DNA of 28,784 bases from Candidatus Promineofilum glycogenicum (GTDB lineage: Bacteria > Chloroflexota > Anaerolineae > Promineifilales > Promineifilaceae), in contig JADJHJ010000004.1 of NCBI GenBank assembly GCA_016707605.1, positions 1-28,784 on the forward strand, given 5' to 3'. Positions 1 through 8,961 of the stretch are shown piece after piece; within the stretch, counting starts at the first letter, position 1, and each line of letters starts with the position of its first letter. A program made the position numbers and the translations under genes. The notes beneath the pieces are model-generated. The model saw nothing but the letters and a program-made list of their open reading frames with translations. It had not been told where the DNA came from and ran no database searches.

Positions 1-440
1 CGCGCCGCGGCCAGCGGGTCCGCTGAACTCCACCGCGCCATGCGGATGGCGGGTGGTAGGGGTCGCGGCCGGCTCCGCCCCGGCGCGGCGTAGACGGCGA
101 CCGGCCGCCGGAAGCGAGGCAGTGTGAGTCAGGTGCAGGGGTGTTGTGCCACAGTTCGGGATCGGCGATGGCGACGCCCGTGGGCCGTTGGCTTGCGCCA
201 GGCCGCTGCTCAGAGAAGCGAAAGAACGTATCGAGCAGAACCGCCCCGGCGGGCACGGCAGACGCGTTGGCGGCCTGGTCGAGCCAACACGCCGGAGGGC
301 CGATGTGGTTAGCGCCGGCGCGCCCCGCAACCAGCCAGATGAACATGGGCAAAGGTTTGGCGCCAATTGATTCTACCACACCCAGCCGCCGTTCGTGGCG
401 CGGGAACTGAAAAGTTCCCGTGAAAAATCCCACTGGAAGA
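1..440. other. Left-edge region without a confident gene
   Basis: No reading frame here resembles a family I recognise. One minus-strand frame is open from about position 346 to the window edge. It begins with a plausible hydrophobic stretch (MFIWLVAGRAGANH) but becomes Arg/Pro-rich toward the edge, so it could be a fragment of a real gene or an out-of-frame shadow. A perfect 8-bp hairpin with a GAAA tetraloop lies at 401-420 (arms CGGGAACT and AGTTCCCG). It is not followed by a T-tract on either strand, so I do not call it a terminator. Confidence 0.3.
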
Positions 441-850
441 TCATTGCGGTTCGTGATAGAATGTCGTCAGAGTAAGAGCGCCTGACGATTGGCGGGAGCG
501 CCGGTTAGCAACCTGGCGGTGAGAATGAGCGGTTGCCGCCGCCGCTGACCGCAGCCCAATCGCCCAGGAGCCATGACGCGAAGGATTCGTGGTTAGCATC
601 GTGCATAGACGTAGCAAAGTGTCGTCCACTTACGGCGTCGGTTGCGCTGCCCAGCGCGACGCGAAGGGGCCTCTGCCCCACCAACTTCTGTGCCCTTTAT
701 GCCGGTGTCGCCGGCTGTCTGCCTCGCGTTCGCTGCGTCGTTCATGTTGTACTTAACATAACCCTCAATGCGGCGCGGTTGCCTGACGTTGTCTGCCCCT
801 CTGGCAGCCCTGCCGTTAATGTCTTTATACCTCCTGAAAGGAGTTGACTG
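441..850. other. Gene-poor spacer, about 400 bp
   Basis: I see no convincing coding region. The open frames on both strands have Cys/Arg-rich compositions typical of non-coding frames. Base composition is less GC-rich than in the flanking genes, and this stretch probably holds the promoter of the small protein that starts at 854. A clear Shine-Dalgarno core (AGGAG at about 838-842) lies at the right end, ahead of that gene. Confidence 0.4.
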
Positions 851-853
851 AGG

Positions 854-1044
854 ATGTCCAAGAAGAAGGTGGTCTTGACGGAGGAGCAGAGAAAGCGCAA
901 CGCAGAGATACTCCGGCCTGTCTTGAGGAAGAGCGGGTCAGGCTGGTCGAAGAGACGCGCGCGTTGCAGCAACAAGAGCGCCGTCGCCCTGGCCGGAAAC
1001 GCAGGAAGAAGGCCATCGAAGAGTTGGCCCTGGCGACTGACTGA
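854..1044 (+). CDS. Small basic protein of unknown function (frameshifted)
   Basis: About 62 residues. The start MSKKKVVLTEEQRKR at 854 is preceded by an AGGAG core with good spacing. Near 925 the coding sense moves to the next frame and continues with Glu/Arg-rich helical sequence (EEERVRLVEETRALQQ, then KRRKKAIEELALATD), ending at 1044. Joining the frames gives a short, highly charged and probably all-helical protein, lysine-rich at the N-terminus. I do not recognise the family. It stands alone and is followed by a strong terminator at 1090-1123, which supports a separate, well-expressed transcript. The frameshift is probably a sequencing indel, as in many other genes here. Confidence 0.55.
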
Positions 1045-1089
1045 ACCGGCCGAGACACATTCATCCCCATTTCCGTCCTTGGGGTAGAT

Positions 1090-1123
1090 CCAACCCGCGC
1101 GACCCTTTGGTCGCGCGGGTTGG
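1090..1123 (+). terminator. Strong stem-loop terminator
   Basis: A perfect 15-bp inverted repeat (1090-1104 and 1109-1123) with a CTTT loop lies 45 bp after the small protein gene. It is followed by a short TTT run. The stem is very GC-rich. It fits an intrinsic terminator for the upstream gene, although the T-tract is weak. Confidence 0.75.
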
Positions 1124-1247
1124 TTTCCGGTAAAGATATGCCCAGGGCATATTCCTTAGCCGCTTCATCTCCTATATGATGTCGTTGTTGTTAACCGCGG
1201 ACATTTTTGAGTTTGTGTATCGTCAGATAGCGAAAAGAGGAGGAAAA

Positions 1248-1567
1248 ATGGGCACAATTCTTGGTCTTCGGTTGGATCATCGGCGGCGCTATCGTCGGTT
1301 GGGCAGCCAGCATCATCACCGGCCGCAACGCGCAGCAAGGGCTGTTGGGCAACATCGTGGTCGGCATCGTCGGCGCTTTCGTCGGCGGCGCGCGGCTCTA
1401 GTGGGTTCCTGACCGGCAACGGTATGAACTTCGAGTGGAATATCGGCAGCTTCCTGGTGGCTCTGGTCGGCGCGGTCATCGTCCTGTTTATCTGGAACAT
1501 GATCTCGCGTCGCGCCCAATGGCGCTGCGGTCTTAGTCTAGCGCTTGGTCTTGTCTGTTCGCGGTGA
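1248..1567 (+). CDS. GlsB/YeaQ/YmgE-type small membrane protein (frameshifted)
   Basis: A small integral membrane protein of the transglycosylase-associated (GlsB/YeaQ) family, typically about 80-100 residues and linked to stress in other bacteria; its biochemical role is not established. The start at 1248 follows GAGGAGGAAAA, a strong ribosome binding site. After MGTILG the frame shifts near 1266 and continues as FGWIIGGAIVGWAASIITGR, then GLLGNIVVGIVGAFVGG. A second shift near 1395 leads to a last hydrophobic helix (SFLVALVGAVIVLFIWNM). Glycine-rich hydrophobic helices with a basic GR-type turn are characteristic of the family. At least two indels are needed. The exact C-terminus is uncertain; 1567 is the stop in the last frame. 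Confidence 0.75.
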
Positions 1568-1570
1568 GGC

Positions 1571-1610
1571 GGGCCGGTCGGTTTTCCGACCGGCCCCGTC
1601 GTTTTGTTTT
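1571..1610. terminator. Rho-independent terminator, probably bidirectional
   Basis: A perfect 11-bp GC-rich stem (1571-1581 and 1586-1596) with a TTTT loop is followed by CGTC and the T-rich tract GTTTTGTTTT. It sits between two convergent genes: the GlsB-like protein on the plus strand and the dienelactone hydrolase on the minus strand. It is an excellent terminator for the plus strand and could also serve the minus strand. Confidence 0.85.
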
Positions 1611-2288
1611 ACCGAGAGATTCGCGGAAGAAGGCGAAGATGCGCCGCCAGGCGTCCCCGCTTGCGGGTCATAGACCGGCCGGCGGTCGCCCATGAAGGCG
1701 TGTTGCGCGCCGATAGATGACCGTCTCGTGCGCTACGCCGGCGGCGTCCATCAGCGCCGCCCTCTGCCGGGCTACTTCGGGCGACACACCGCGATCCTCT
1801 CCGCCATAGATGGCCAGCACCGGCGCAGCGATCCGCACCGCCTCGTCGGGCGACATCTCCGGCCCGCCGCCATAGCAGGGCACGCTCGCGCCGACGCCGG
1901 ACAGGTGCGCCGCGCCATGCCAGGCCAGCCCGCCGCCCATGCAAAAGCCGACCAGGCCGACCCGCTTCGGCGCGACGGCGTCCAGAGCGATCAGGTGGTC
2001 GACGGCGGCCTGGATGACACCCAGGGCGTCGGGATACTCCAAAGCCATAGCCAGCTTGCGCGCCTCGTCCGGCTCCTGGGCCGTCTGGCCGTAGTACAGG
2101 TCGGGGGCCAGGGCGACAAATCCCTCGCCGGCCACGCGGTCGGCGATGTCGCGGATGTTGTCATTCAGCCCCCACCACTCCTGGATGACGACGACGCCCG
2201 GCCAGGGGCCATCGCCGGCAGGCCGGGCCAGGTAGCCGCGCGTGGCGCGGCCGTTGGCGGTCAGTTCGATGTCGGGATCGCGGGTCAT
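1608..2288 (-). CDS. Dienelactone hydrolase family protein (frameshifted C-terminus)
   Basis: An alpha/beta-hydrolase of the dienelactone hydrolase family, cytosolic, which hydrolyses cyclic lactone or ester bonds; the substrate is unknown. The start MTRDPDIEL at 2288 has a GGAG box upstream. Family landmarks are VVVIQEWWGLN near residue 40, GFVALAPDLYYG, the nucleophile motif GFCMGGG with the catalytic Cys, and GGEDRG with the catalytic Asp. The catalytic His segment (AQHAFMGDRRPVYDP) and the final helix (AWRRIFAFFRESLGK) lie in two other frames below about 1725 and 1660, so at least two indels separate them from the main frame. Corrected length is about 225-230 residues, normal for the family. 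The gene is monocistronic and faces the terminator at 1571-1610. Confidence 0.85.
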
Positions 2289-2366
2289 GTGCGTTTTCTC
2301 CATATCTCGTGTGGCTAAGACGACGGCGATTGTAGGCGACTCGCGGCGTGGGTCAACCATTGATGG

Positions 2367-3891
2367 CTACCCCCTAGAGCTTTCAGTAGTCAAGAAGCGC
2401 GGAGTCCGCATCCTCAGATGCGGACGGGCCAGCGAGGCGCATCTGAGGATGCGCACTCCACAGGGCAATGCCCACAAAGGTTCGTGGGCGACTACTGATA
2501 AGACCTGGGCTACCGTTCGGCCGTAGACAGCCAGGGCGCGTTCGCGGGCGGCGGCGTGGTCGACGATGGGGTGGGGGTAGTCGCGGCCGAGGACGAAGCC
2601 GGCCGCCTGCTGCGCGGCGGCGCTCAGCCGCCACGGCTCATGGACGGCCGGGCCGGGCACACCGGCAACCTGCGGCAGCCAGCGACGCACGTAGTCACCA
2701 TCGGGGTCGAACTTCCGCCCCTGCGTCACCGGGTTGAAGATGCGGAAGTAGGGGGCGGCGTCGGTTCCTGTGCCGGCCGTCCACTGCCAGCCGCCATTGT
2801 TGGCCGCCGGGTCGCCATCGACCAGGCAGCGCATGAACCACTGCTCCCCCCAGCGCCAATCGATCAGCAGGTCTTTCACCAGAAACGAGGCGACGATCAT
2901 CCGCGCCCGGTTGTGCATCCAGCCGCCGGCGAGCATCTGGCGCATGGCGGCATCGACGATGGGGTAGCCCGTCCGCCCGTCGCGCCAGGCGGCGAACTCC
3001 GCCGGGTCGTTGCGCCAGGCCACATCGCGCCGGGCGGGCTGGAAGCTCTGCCGGGCCACGTGGGGGAAGTGCTCCAGGATGTGGATGTAGAAGTCGCGCC
3101 AGATGAGTTCGTTGAGCCAGCGGGCCGCGCCCGCGTCGCGCCCGGCCGATAGGGCGGCGACGACAGCGGCGCGCGGGGCGAGCATCCCCAAGCGCAGGTA
3201 GGGCGACAGGCGCGATGTGCCGTCGAGGTCGACGCGGTCGCGCGTGGCGTCATAGGCGGCGATGGCCTCGTCCACGAAGCGCTGCAACCGGCGCGGCCTG
3301 GCTTCGCTGGGCGGAAAGGGCACGCCGGGCGGCAGGGCGGGCGCGTCGGGAATGGCCTCGCCGGGCCACGTCGCCGGGTCGGGCAGGGCGGTCGGCGCGG
3401 GGCGCAAGTCGCCGGCGTCGGGCAGGGGGCAGGGCCAGCCAGGCGCGGCTGAAGGGGGTGAAGACGGTGTAGGGCGCGCCGTTGGCTTTTAGGATCGTCC
3501 CCGGTGGGCGGACGGCGTCGAACTGCCGGCGAGGCGCAGCGGCAGGTCGAACTGCACGGCGTCATCGCGGTGGTGGGCGTAGGGGGAGTGGTCGTCTTCG
3601 GCGTAGATGGCCGTCGCCCCTGTCTCGGCCAACAGGCGAGCCAGGCGTCGCCGGCGGCGCCGGCGGCGCACGACGAGCCGGCTGCCGCGGGCGCGCAAAT
3701 CGGCATCCAGCGCGCGCAGCCCGCCCAGCAGGAAGGCGGTGCGCCGGGTCGCTGCGCGGGCCGTCGAGCAAGACCGGGTCGAGGATGAAGACGGGTATGA
3801 CGCGCCGCCTGCCGGCCAGGGCCGCGGCCAGGGCATCGTTGTCGGCCAGCCGCAAGTCGCGCCGCAGCCACCACAGGACGGTATCACTCAT
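2367..3891 (-). CDS. phrB: Deoxyribodipyrimidine photolyase (class I type), frameshifted, repeat-derived tail
   Basis: An FAD-dependent enzyme that repairs UV-induced pyrimidine dimers using blue light. The N-terminus MSDTVLWWLRRDLRLADND at 3891 is the hallmark photolyase start. It is followed by VIPVFILDPVLL, and after a shift near 3740 by GGLRALDADLRARGSRL. The FAD-binding half is intact: WLNELIWRDFYIHILEHFP, GWMHNRARMIVASFLVKDLL, then NNGGWQWTAGTGTDAAPYFRIFNP. A second indel lies near 3430-3500. The last 40 or so codons (from about 2500) are read out of the MITE-like repeat at 2383-2498, so the native C-terminus was overwritten or extended. The start is only 14 bp after the stop of the epimerase gene, which implies co-transcription with it and with the upstream CarH-like regulator. 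Confidence 0.93.
2383..2498 (+). repeat. MITE-like palindromic element, copy 1
   Basis: About 116 bp bounded by perfect 9-bp terminal inverted repeats (TCAGTAGTC at 2383-2391, GACTACTGA at 2490-2498). It contains three internal stem-loops: GTCCGCAT/ATGCGGAC, GCGCAT/ATGCGC and GCCCAC/GTGGGC. The first and second hairpins are also near inverted copies of each other. A second copy in the same orientation lies at 26817-26927 and aligns along its whole length with small indels. No transposase is encoded, so it would be non-autonomous. It overlaps the 3' end of the photolyase gene. Confidence 0.85.
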
Positions 3892-3904
3892 CGGCCGGCG
3901 CGTC

Positions 3905-4848
3905 TCACTTGTCCAGAATGTCGCGCAGAGCCGCTTCCAGCGTCGGGAAGCGGAAGGTGAAGCCCAACCCCTGGAGCTTGGCCACACTGACCGGCCGCCC
4001 CTCCAGCACCAGGGCCGACACCTCGCCCAGCGCCAGCTTGAGGGCGAACTCGGGCACGGGAATAAAGGCCGGGCGGCGCATGACCCGGCTCAGCACGCGG
4101 GTGAATTCGGCGTTGGTGACCGGGTTGGGCGAGGCCAGGTTGTAGACGCCGGCCGCGGCCTCGTTCTCGGCCAGAAAGCGCAGGGCGCGCACGGTGTCGG
4201 CCATGTGAATCCAGGATAGCCACTGCCGGCCGCTGCCCAGCCGCCCGCCGGCGAAGAGCTTGAATTGCAGTAGCGACGCCGGCAGCGGGCCGGTCTCCGG
4301 GTGCAACAGCGGGGCGGTGCGGGCGACGACGCGCCGCACGCCCAGCGCCTCTACCGGCTCCGTGGCCGGCTCCCAGTAGTCGGCCACCACGTCGGCCAGG
4401 AACTGCCGCCCGCGCCGCCTCCTCGGTCATGCGACGGTGTTGCCGTTGGGGTAGTAGTCGATGCCCGACATCTGGACGACGACCTGCGGCTTGACGCCGG
4501 CGGCGGCGACGGCGGCGACCACTGCCTCGCCGGCATGGCGGCGGCTCTCTTTAATGCGCTGCTTGCGCTCCGGCGACCAGGTGCCGGGCAGGGGGATGAC
4601 GGTCGAAGCGCCGATGGTCTCGCCGGCCAGGTTGGATAATGGCGAAGGCGCCGTCGGCCAGGTGGCCCCAACCCTTGGCCGTGCGCGCGTCCCAGCCCGC
4701 GACGAGGACGCCGGGGATGGGCGACTGTTGCGACGGGTTGCGGCTCAGGGCAATGACTTCGTGACCGGCGGCGACCAGTTCGGCGGCCAGGTGGCGGCCG
4801 ATGACGCCTGGCCGCGTGCCGCCGGTGATGAGAGTGCGCCCCCCCCCC
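3905..4848 (-). CDS. TIGR01777-family NAD(P)-dependent epimerase (SDR fold), frameshifted
   Basis: An extended short-chain dehydrogenase/epimerase of the TIGR01777 (YfcH/SulA-like) family; substrate unknown. The N-terminal nucleotide-binding motif reads TLITGGT..GVIGRHLAAELVAAGHEV. After a shift near 4640 comes the family core with ERKQRIKESR, then QMSGIDYYPNG, and after another near 4425 the C-terminal half SWIHMADTVRALRFLAE, GVYNLASPNPVTNAEFTRVL, and LGFTFRFPTLEAALRDIL. Corrected length is about 300 residues, as usual. No start codon is visible because the 5' end runs into a run of 11 G on the coding strand, so the start is approximate. It lies between the CarH-like regulator and the photolyase on the same strand. 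Confidence 0.85.
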
Positions 4849-4890
4849 CTTTTTGTTTTTGGGCTTCGCTCAAATTGGCTCCTGGAAATC

Positions 4891-6263
4891 TCACCGCCGC
4901 GGCCAGTAGTGATGCATTGAACTGGGCCTTGGCGGGCCTCGCACTTCGCGGCCCACGACTTTGGCCAGCCAGTTGACAATCGGTTCGCCGGCCGGCGCGT
5001 CCAGGTGATGCGCGGCGGCGCTGTGGTACGCTTGCAGGAAGCTGCACCAGCACGGTGGGGGCAGGTTGTGGCTGCTCATCATCCCTTCCAGCCATTGCAG
5101 GTTGTGGCCACTTAAGTCCAGGTCGCCCAGTTTGAGCGCCGACAGGATGTTGCCCGTCAGCCGGGCGGCTGGCTTCAATCATCGGCCGCTGATGGCCCGC
5201 CGATGAGGCCATCTCATGCCAGATGTGGGCCTCGATGAGTCCAGAGCGCTCGCGGAAGTAGGCCCAGGTTGCTGATACGCCTCCGGGACTGGCCTGACCG
5301 GCGGCGCGGATGGCGCGATGGAGAATGATGTTCTCGATGAGCTGAGGCGTCTCGCCGCAGATCGAAGCCCCAGGAAGTGGCCGGGAATGCGCCGTCTGAG
5401 TCGGGCAAAATGCCGAAGGCGTAGCCGCCGTAGCCCAACGAGCGATCGATGTCGCAGATAGTAGGCCGTGTCCAGCAGGGAGGCGGCTGTGTCCAGCAGG
5501 TGGGCGGAGAAGACGACCAGGTCGGGCTGGGTGCGGTCGATGGTGGCCTGGAGCCGGTTAGTGGGCACGTCGGCCCCCAGATAGATCACGTCCCAACCGC
5601 GCCGCCGCAGCAGCAACGTAACCATCATCGGGCTGAAAGTGTGGCTTTCGCCGGGCGGGCAGCCGATGATGCGGCCGGAGCCGCGGCGGCGGGTAGCCGC
5701 CAACAGCGAATCGAGCCGGCGCATGGCCAGGGCTGAGGTCAAGTGCTCCTGTTGCACCGACACGCGCCCTCATACCAGCCGTTGCCGATCTCACCAGCCC
5801 CTTCTGCAACAGGTCAAAGCAGACGTCTCCGGGGAAAAGTAGGAGAAGGCCTGATTGAGAATCGTTTCGGCCCGCTGCTCGTCAAAGGCCGACAGGCGTC
5901 GATCCACGCCTGGCGCAGTCCGGCAATGGCGCTGCCCACCTCGACGGGTGGCCGGCGATAGGCGATCGACCGGCGGCTCATGGTTGCTGCACCGGGGGGT
6001 GGGCGTGGAACGGGTCTTGCCCCCTCTTCGCTCAGGCTGCGCCACAGGCTGACGGCGCGGCTGATGCTCATGCCCTCACGCTGGCGCGCCAGCAGCCATT
6101 TCAGGGTATTGATGTCCTGTTGCGAATAGAGGCGATGGCCGCCGCCGCTGCGATCCGGTTCGGGGACGCCGTAGCGCCGCTCCCAGGCCCGCAAGGTATC
6201 GGGCTTCAGGCCCGTCTCCCGGACGACGGCCTTCGGGTTATAGGTTGGAGTCCGATTTGTCAT
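4891..6263 (-). CDS. carH: CarH/LitR-like MerR-family regulator with B12-binding domains (frameshifted)
   Basis: Likely a cobalamin-based photoreceptor repressor. Residues 1-75 form a MerR winged helix (YNPKAVVRETGLKPDTLRAW, ERRYGVPEPDRSGGGHRLYS). A four-helix B12-binding segment follows (AETILNQAFSYFSPE). Around 5743-5777 a Trp and an Glu-His pair are separated by 26 nt; restoring one missing base gives the W-x9-EH motif of CarH. The Rossmann B12 domain carries PGESHTFSPMMVTLLLRRRG, which keeps the axial His in E-x-H but has Ser where Gly is usual. It continues with GWDVIYLGADVP and DLVVFSAHLLDT. A further helical domain (GNILSALKLGDLDLSGHNLQ) ends at 4891. At least four indels interrupt it. 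The start MTNRT at 6263 is preferred over an in-frame ATG nine bases upstream. Photolyase and epimerase genes follow on the same strand. Confidence 0.85.
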
Positions 6264-6272
6264 AACATCCAT

Positions 6273-6593
6273 CTATTTCGTTCCGCCATTGCCCGCGCGT
6301 TCTTGACCTTGAGATAGCAGTAGACGTTCGTGAATATCAAGGCAAATTGTCCTATATTTCAGTTGTTTGTCTACGAGCGAAAGGAAAGGAGCTGTAACAC
6401 CTCAGTGGCGATACTACCTGGCCTGCAGTGGCATTACAATTTGCATTACGACGCCTGCCTAATTCCCTTGCCCTTCACGTGTCTGTAAACTGCTTTACAA
6501 CTTTATTGTATAATTCTTATTCTAAATGGCTACCCTGCTAACCCTTAAACTTAGAAATGTATAGCGGGTCCGTCACAGTTTCGAGGTAGTAAC
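6273..6593. promoter_or_regulatory. AT-rich divergent promoter region with TACA/TGTA palindromes
   Basis: This 320-bp spacer separates the divergent CarH-like gene and the Thr-Pro secreted protein gene and is much more AT-rich than its surroundings. It contains a perfect inverted repeat TGTAAA-N4-TTTACA (6484-6499), overlapped by a second, TACAA-N5-TTGTA (6496-6510). These lead directly into a consensus -10 box TATAAT (6509-6514) on the plus strand. Other TGTAA/TTACA half-sites are scattered around it. No good -35 is visible for that -10. CarH/LitR-class regulators are known to bind palindromes of this general type, so these are candidate operators. Confidence 0.55.
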
Positions 6594-7681
6594 ATGAAGC
6601 AGTAAACGTACGGGTAGTTACTATTGTTACAATGTTACTGGGTGTCGGCTTGGTCGTCCTGGCACTGATGCAGGCCTGGCAAGTCCAGGCGGATGGCGAC
6701 GTACCGGCGCTGTCGTTTTTGGGAGAGGGCGGAAGCTTCAGTGTCGGGGAGGGTTACAACTTCATCGTCAAGGCGCGGCATCCGTTCAGCTTTGTCACCA
6801 TGCCCGGCCCGGAATATACCGCCCGCGAAGGCGAGCGCGTGTGGTCAGTTCTGGGCGATTTCGATGCCCCGGCAGCCGAGAACCAAAACACGACCGTCGT
6901 CGGCCCGGTGCAGAAGGGGTGTGTCATCGATTTTGCGACGATTGACGACGATGAAGACGAACGCATCAACTACTTCACGCTCGACGGCGGGATCATCTAC
7001 GCCATGGGCCAGGGGGTTGACGACGCGCGGCCGGTTCATCATCCCGCGCGACGGCACGCTCGGCTACATCGCCAATGACAGCATTGGCATGTTTCTCAAC
7101 GTGTGCGAGAAGAAGGTCACTCTGACGCCGTCGGTGACGCCGACGCTCACCCCCACGCTGGAGCCGACCTTCACGCCGACGCCCACGCTAACGCCGACGA
7201 TGACCCTGTCGCCCACGGCCACGCTGACCAGCACGCTCATCGCCACACCGACCATGACGGCCACGGTCACGACGACGCCGACCAGCACCCCGCCACCCAT
7301 GACGCCGACGGCCGCGCCCGACATGGCCACCGTCACGCCGTCGCCCAGTCCCACGGCGACCAAGACGCCGCGGCTACCGGCCTGCCTGCGCATCAACTTC
7401 GACGTCAGCGGCCAGGAAGCCCGGCGCGGCCTCTACATCGCCCAGGAGATTGGCGGCCACTACCTGGTCGGCTGGGAGGCGGATGACGGCTGGAAGGATA
7501 GCGGCTGGTTCCACGACATCGACATCACCTTCCCGGCGGTCTACGTGGAGGTGCTCTACTATCACGGGCCGGCGTCGAGCCGGTGCAGCTGAAGATGCTG
7601 AACCCCGCGCCGGACGCGGATGCCGGCTGGCTGGCGCGGGGCATGTGCCACGCGCTGGAAGTCGGCTGCCGCAGAAGATAG
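6594..7681 (+). CDS. Secreted or surface protein with Thr-Pro linker (frameshifted)
   Basis: I do not recognise the domains. ATG 6594 has a GAGGTAG box upstream. With one indel near 6600 it reads into a signal peptide (VVTIVTMLLGVGLVVLALMQA, shown in part) ending around AWQVQA. An N-terminal domain of about 130 residues follows (FSVGEGYNFIVKARHPFSFV; FATIDDDEDERINYFTLDGG). After a shift near 7020 comes DGTLGYIANDSIGMFLNVCE. Residues from about 7125 to 7375 are a low-complexity Thr/Pro/Ala/Ser linker of the TPTLTPT type. A second domain follows (INFDVSGQEARRGLYIAQEI; WEADDGWKDSGWFHDIDITF) and a last shift near 7575 leads to LKMLNPAPDADAGWLARGMC. Such linkers are common in extracellular Chloroflexota proteins. 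It is divergent from the CarH-like gene. Confidence 0.75.
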
Positions 7682-8917
7682 GGCCAGGGCCTGAAGAATA
7701 GGTGCGCAGGGAAGAGCGCTACCTCTTCCCTGAACCCGGTCCCTGAACTGGCCTCCCAATGAGGTGACTGGCGGCCTGGCCACCTGGGTCAGGAACAGCA
7801 CTGCCTCATTCGCCGGGCAGGCGCAAGCCGCTTGCCGCAGGGCGTCAGGCTCCAGCGGCGAGCCTCTTTTAATGGTCACCTGGCCCACGCTGCGCTCGCG
7901 CAGATAGCCGCGCAGGCGTTTGAGTTGGAAACGGGAAAGCGTCCTCACGGCGTAGGCGCGGGCGAAGGGCGCGGGCGCGTCGGCCGTCAGATAGGCGATG
8001 GTCGGGTCGATTAGCGTCGCCCCCAGTCGCGCGGCCAGTTGGCCCACCAGGTGGGCGCGAATGACGGCGCCATCCGGCTCTTAGAGGTAGCCGCGTGGCG
8101 CGGCGACGGGCGCGACCTCACCCCTGTCGCCGGTAAACGTGTGCCCGCCGGGCAGCAGCGTCGCCCGCCGCGCCGCCGTGCGCAACTCGCCGTACCACAG
8201 CACCGCTTCCTTCACGTCGCCGGCCAACGACACGAACTCCGCCTCGACCCCCACCGGCAGTTCGGCGTAGTCAACGCCGGGGCTGACCTTGACCGCACCG
8301 CGGGCACGACCGGCCGCCAGGCGTCGATGAGGCTGAGCGGCGGCTGATAGTCGTGGCCGAGCGCAGGCGGCGGCTCGGCGCGCCCGCCGCGGCCACCGGC
8401 GCGGCGGGCGGGGTCGAAGAAGAAGGCCTCGACCGGCAGCGGCGGCAGTTGGCGCAGGTCGGCCTGGATGGGCAGGAAGCGCTCGGCCAGGCCATAGGCG
8501 TCAGCGTTGGCCGCGGCCATCATCAGGCGCACGAGGTCCAGGTCAACGCCGGCCACGGCCGCGCCGGTCGCGGCCAGGGCCAGCGCGTCGCCGCCGATGC
8601 CGCAGCCCAGGTCGGCCACCACGCGCTCCGGCGGCGGCGAAGCGCGCCGCGCGGTGGGCGGCCAGCGGCTCGGCCGTGGCCTGCTCCAGCCCGGCGCGGG
8701 TGAAGAACATCTCCGCGGCGCGGGCGAACTTGCGCGCCGCCCGCTGCCGCAGCAACGCCGTCTCCAGCGCCGCCTGAGAGCGCTCCGGCCCCAGCCGCTC
8801 GCGCCAGTGGGCGGCGACGGCCATGTGGCTATCGGGCGTCGGCGGGGCGGCGGTCAGTTCGGCCAGGGCGGCCTGACCATCAGGGCTTAGCAGAAAGTGG
8901 AACTCTTCAGGACGCAT
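7562..8917 (-). CDS. Class I SAM-dependent methyltransferase with THUMP-like domain (frameshifted)
   Basis: A probable RNA or nucleic-acid methyltransferase. The start MRPEEFHFLLSPDGQAAL at 8917 opens a helical N-terminal domain (ALLRQRAARKFARAAEMFFT). After a shift near 8640 the SAM-binding motif VADLGCGIGGDALALAATG follows, then VDLDLVRLMMAAANADAYGL and the catalytic-type motif FFFDPARR. Another shift near 8290 is followed by segments including TLIDPTIAYLTADAPAPFAR and the THUMP-like C-terminal sequence FQLKRLRGYLRERSVGQVTI. The family signature DPAR plus the C-terminal THUMP-like fold fits PG1098-type methyltransferases. The last 60 or so codons before 7562 overlap the convergent secreted-protein gene and look non-native; the true end is probably near 7750. 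It starts 44 bp after the nuclease gene stop on the same strand. Confidence 0.82.
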
Positions 8918-8961
8918 TCGGTTCGCCGGTCACTCGCCACCCGCCACTCGCCACCCGCCCC

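Noticed and set aside
1..346. Minus-strand gene running off the left edge
   Set aside because: The frame stays open but turns into Arg/Pro-rich sequence and matches no family I know. With frequent indels in the window the evidence is too weak to call a gene.
7120..7380. Tandem DNA repeat or CRISPR-like array
   Set aside because: The periodic ACGCCGACG-type units encode a Thr-Pro linker of a secreted protein. There are no fixed-length repeats with unique spacers. No CRISPR array was seen anywhere in the window.
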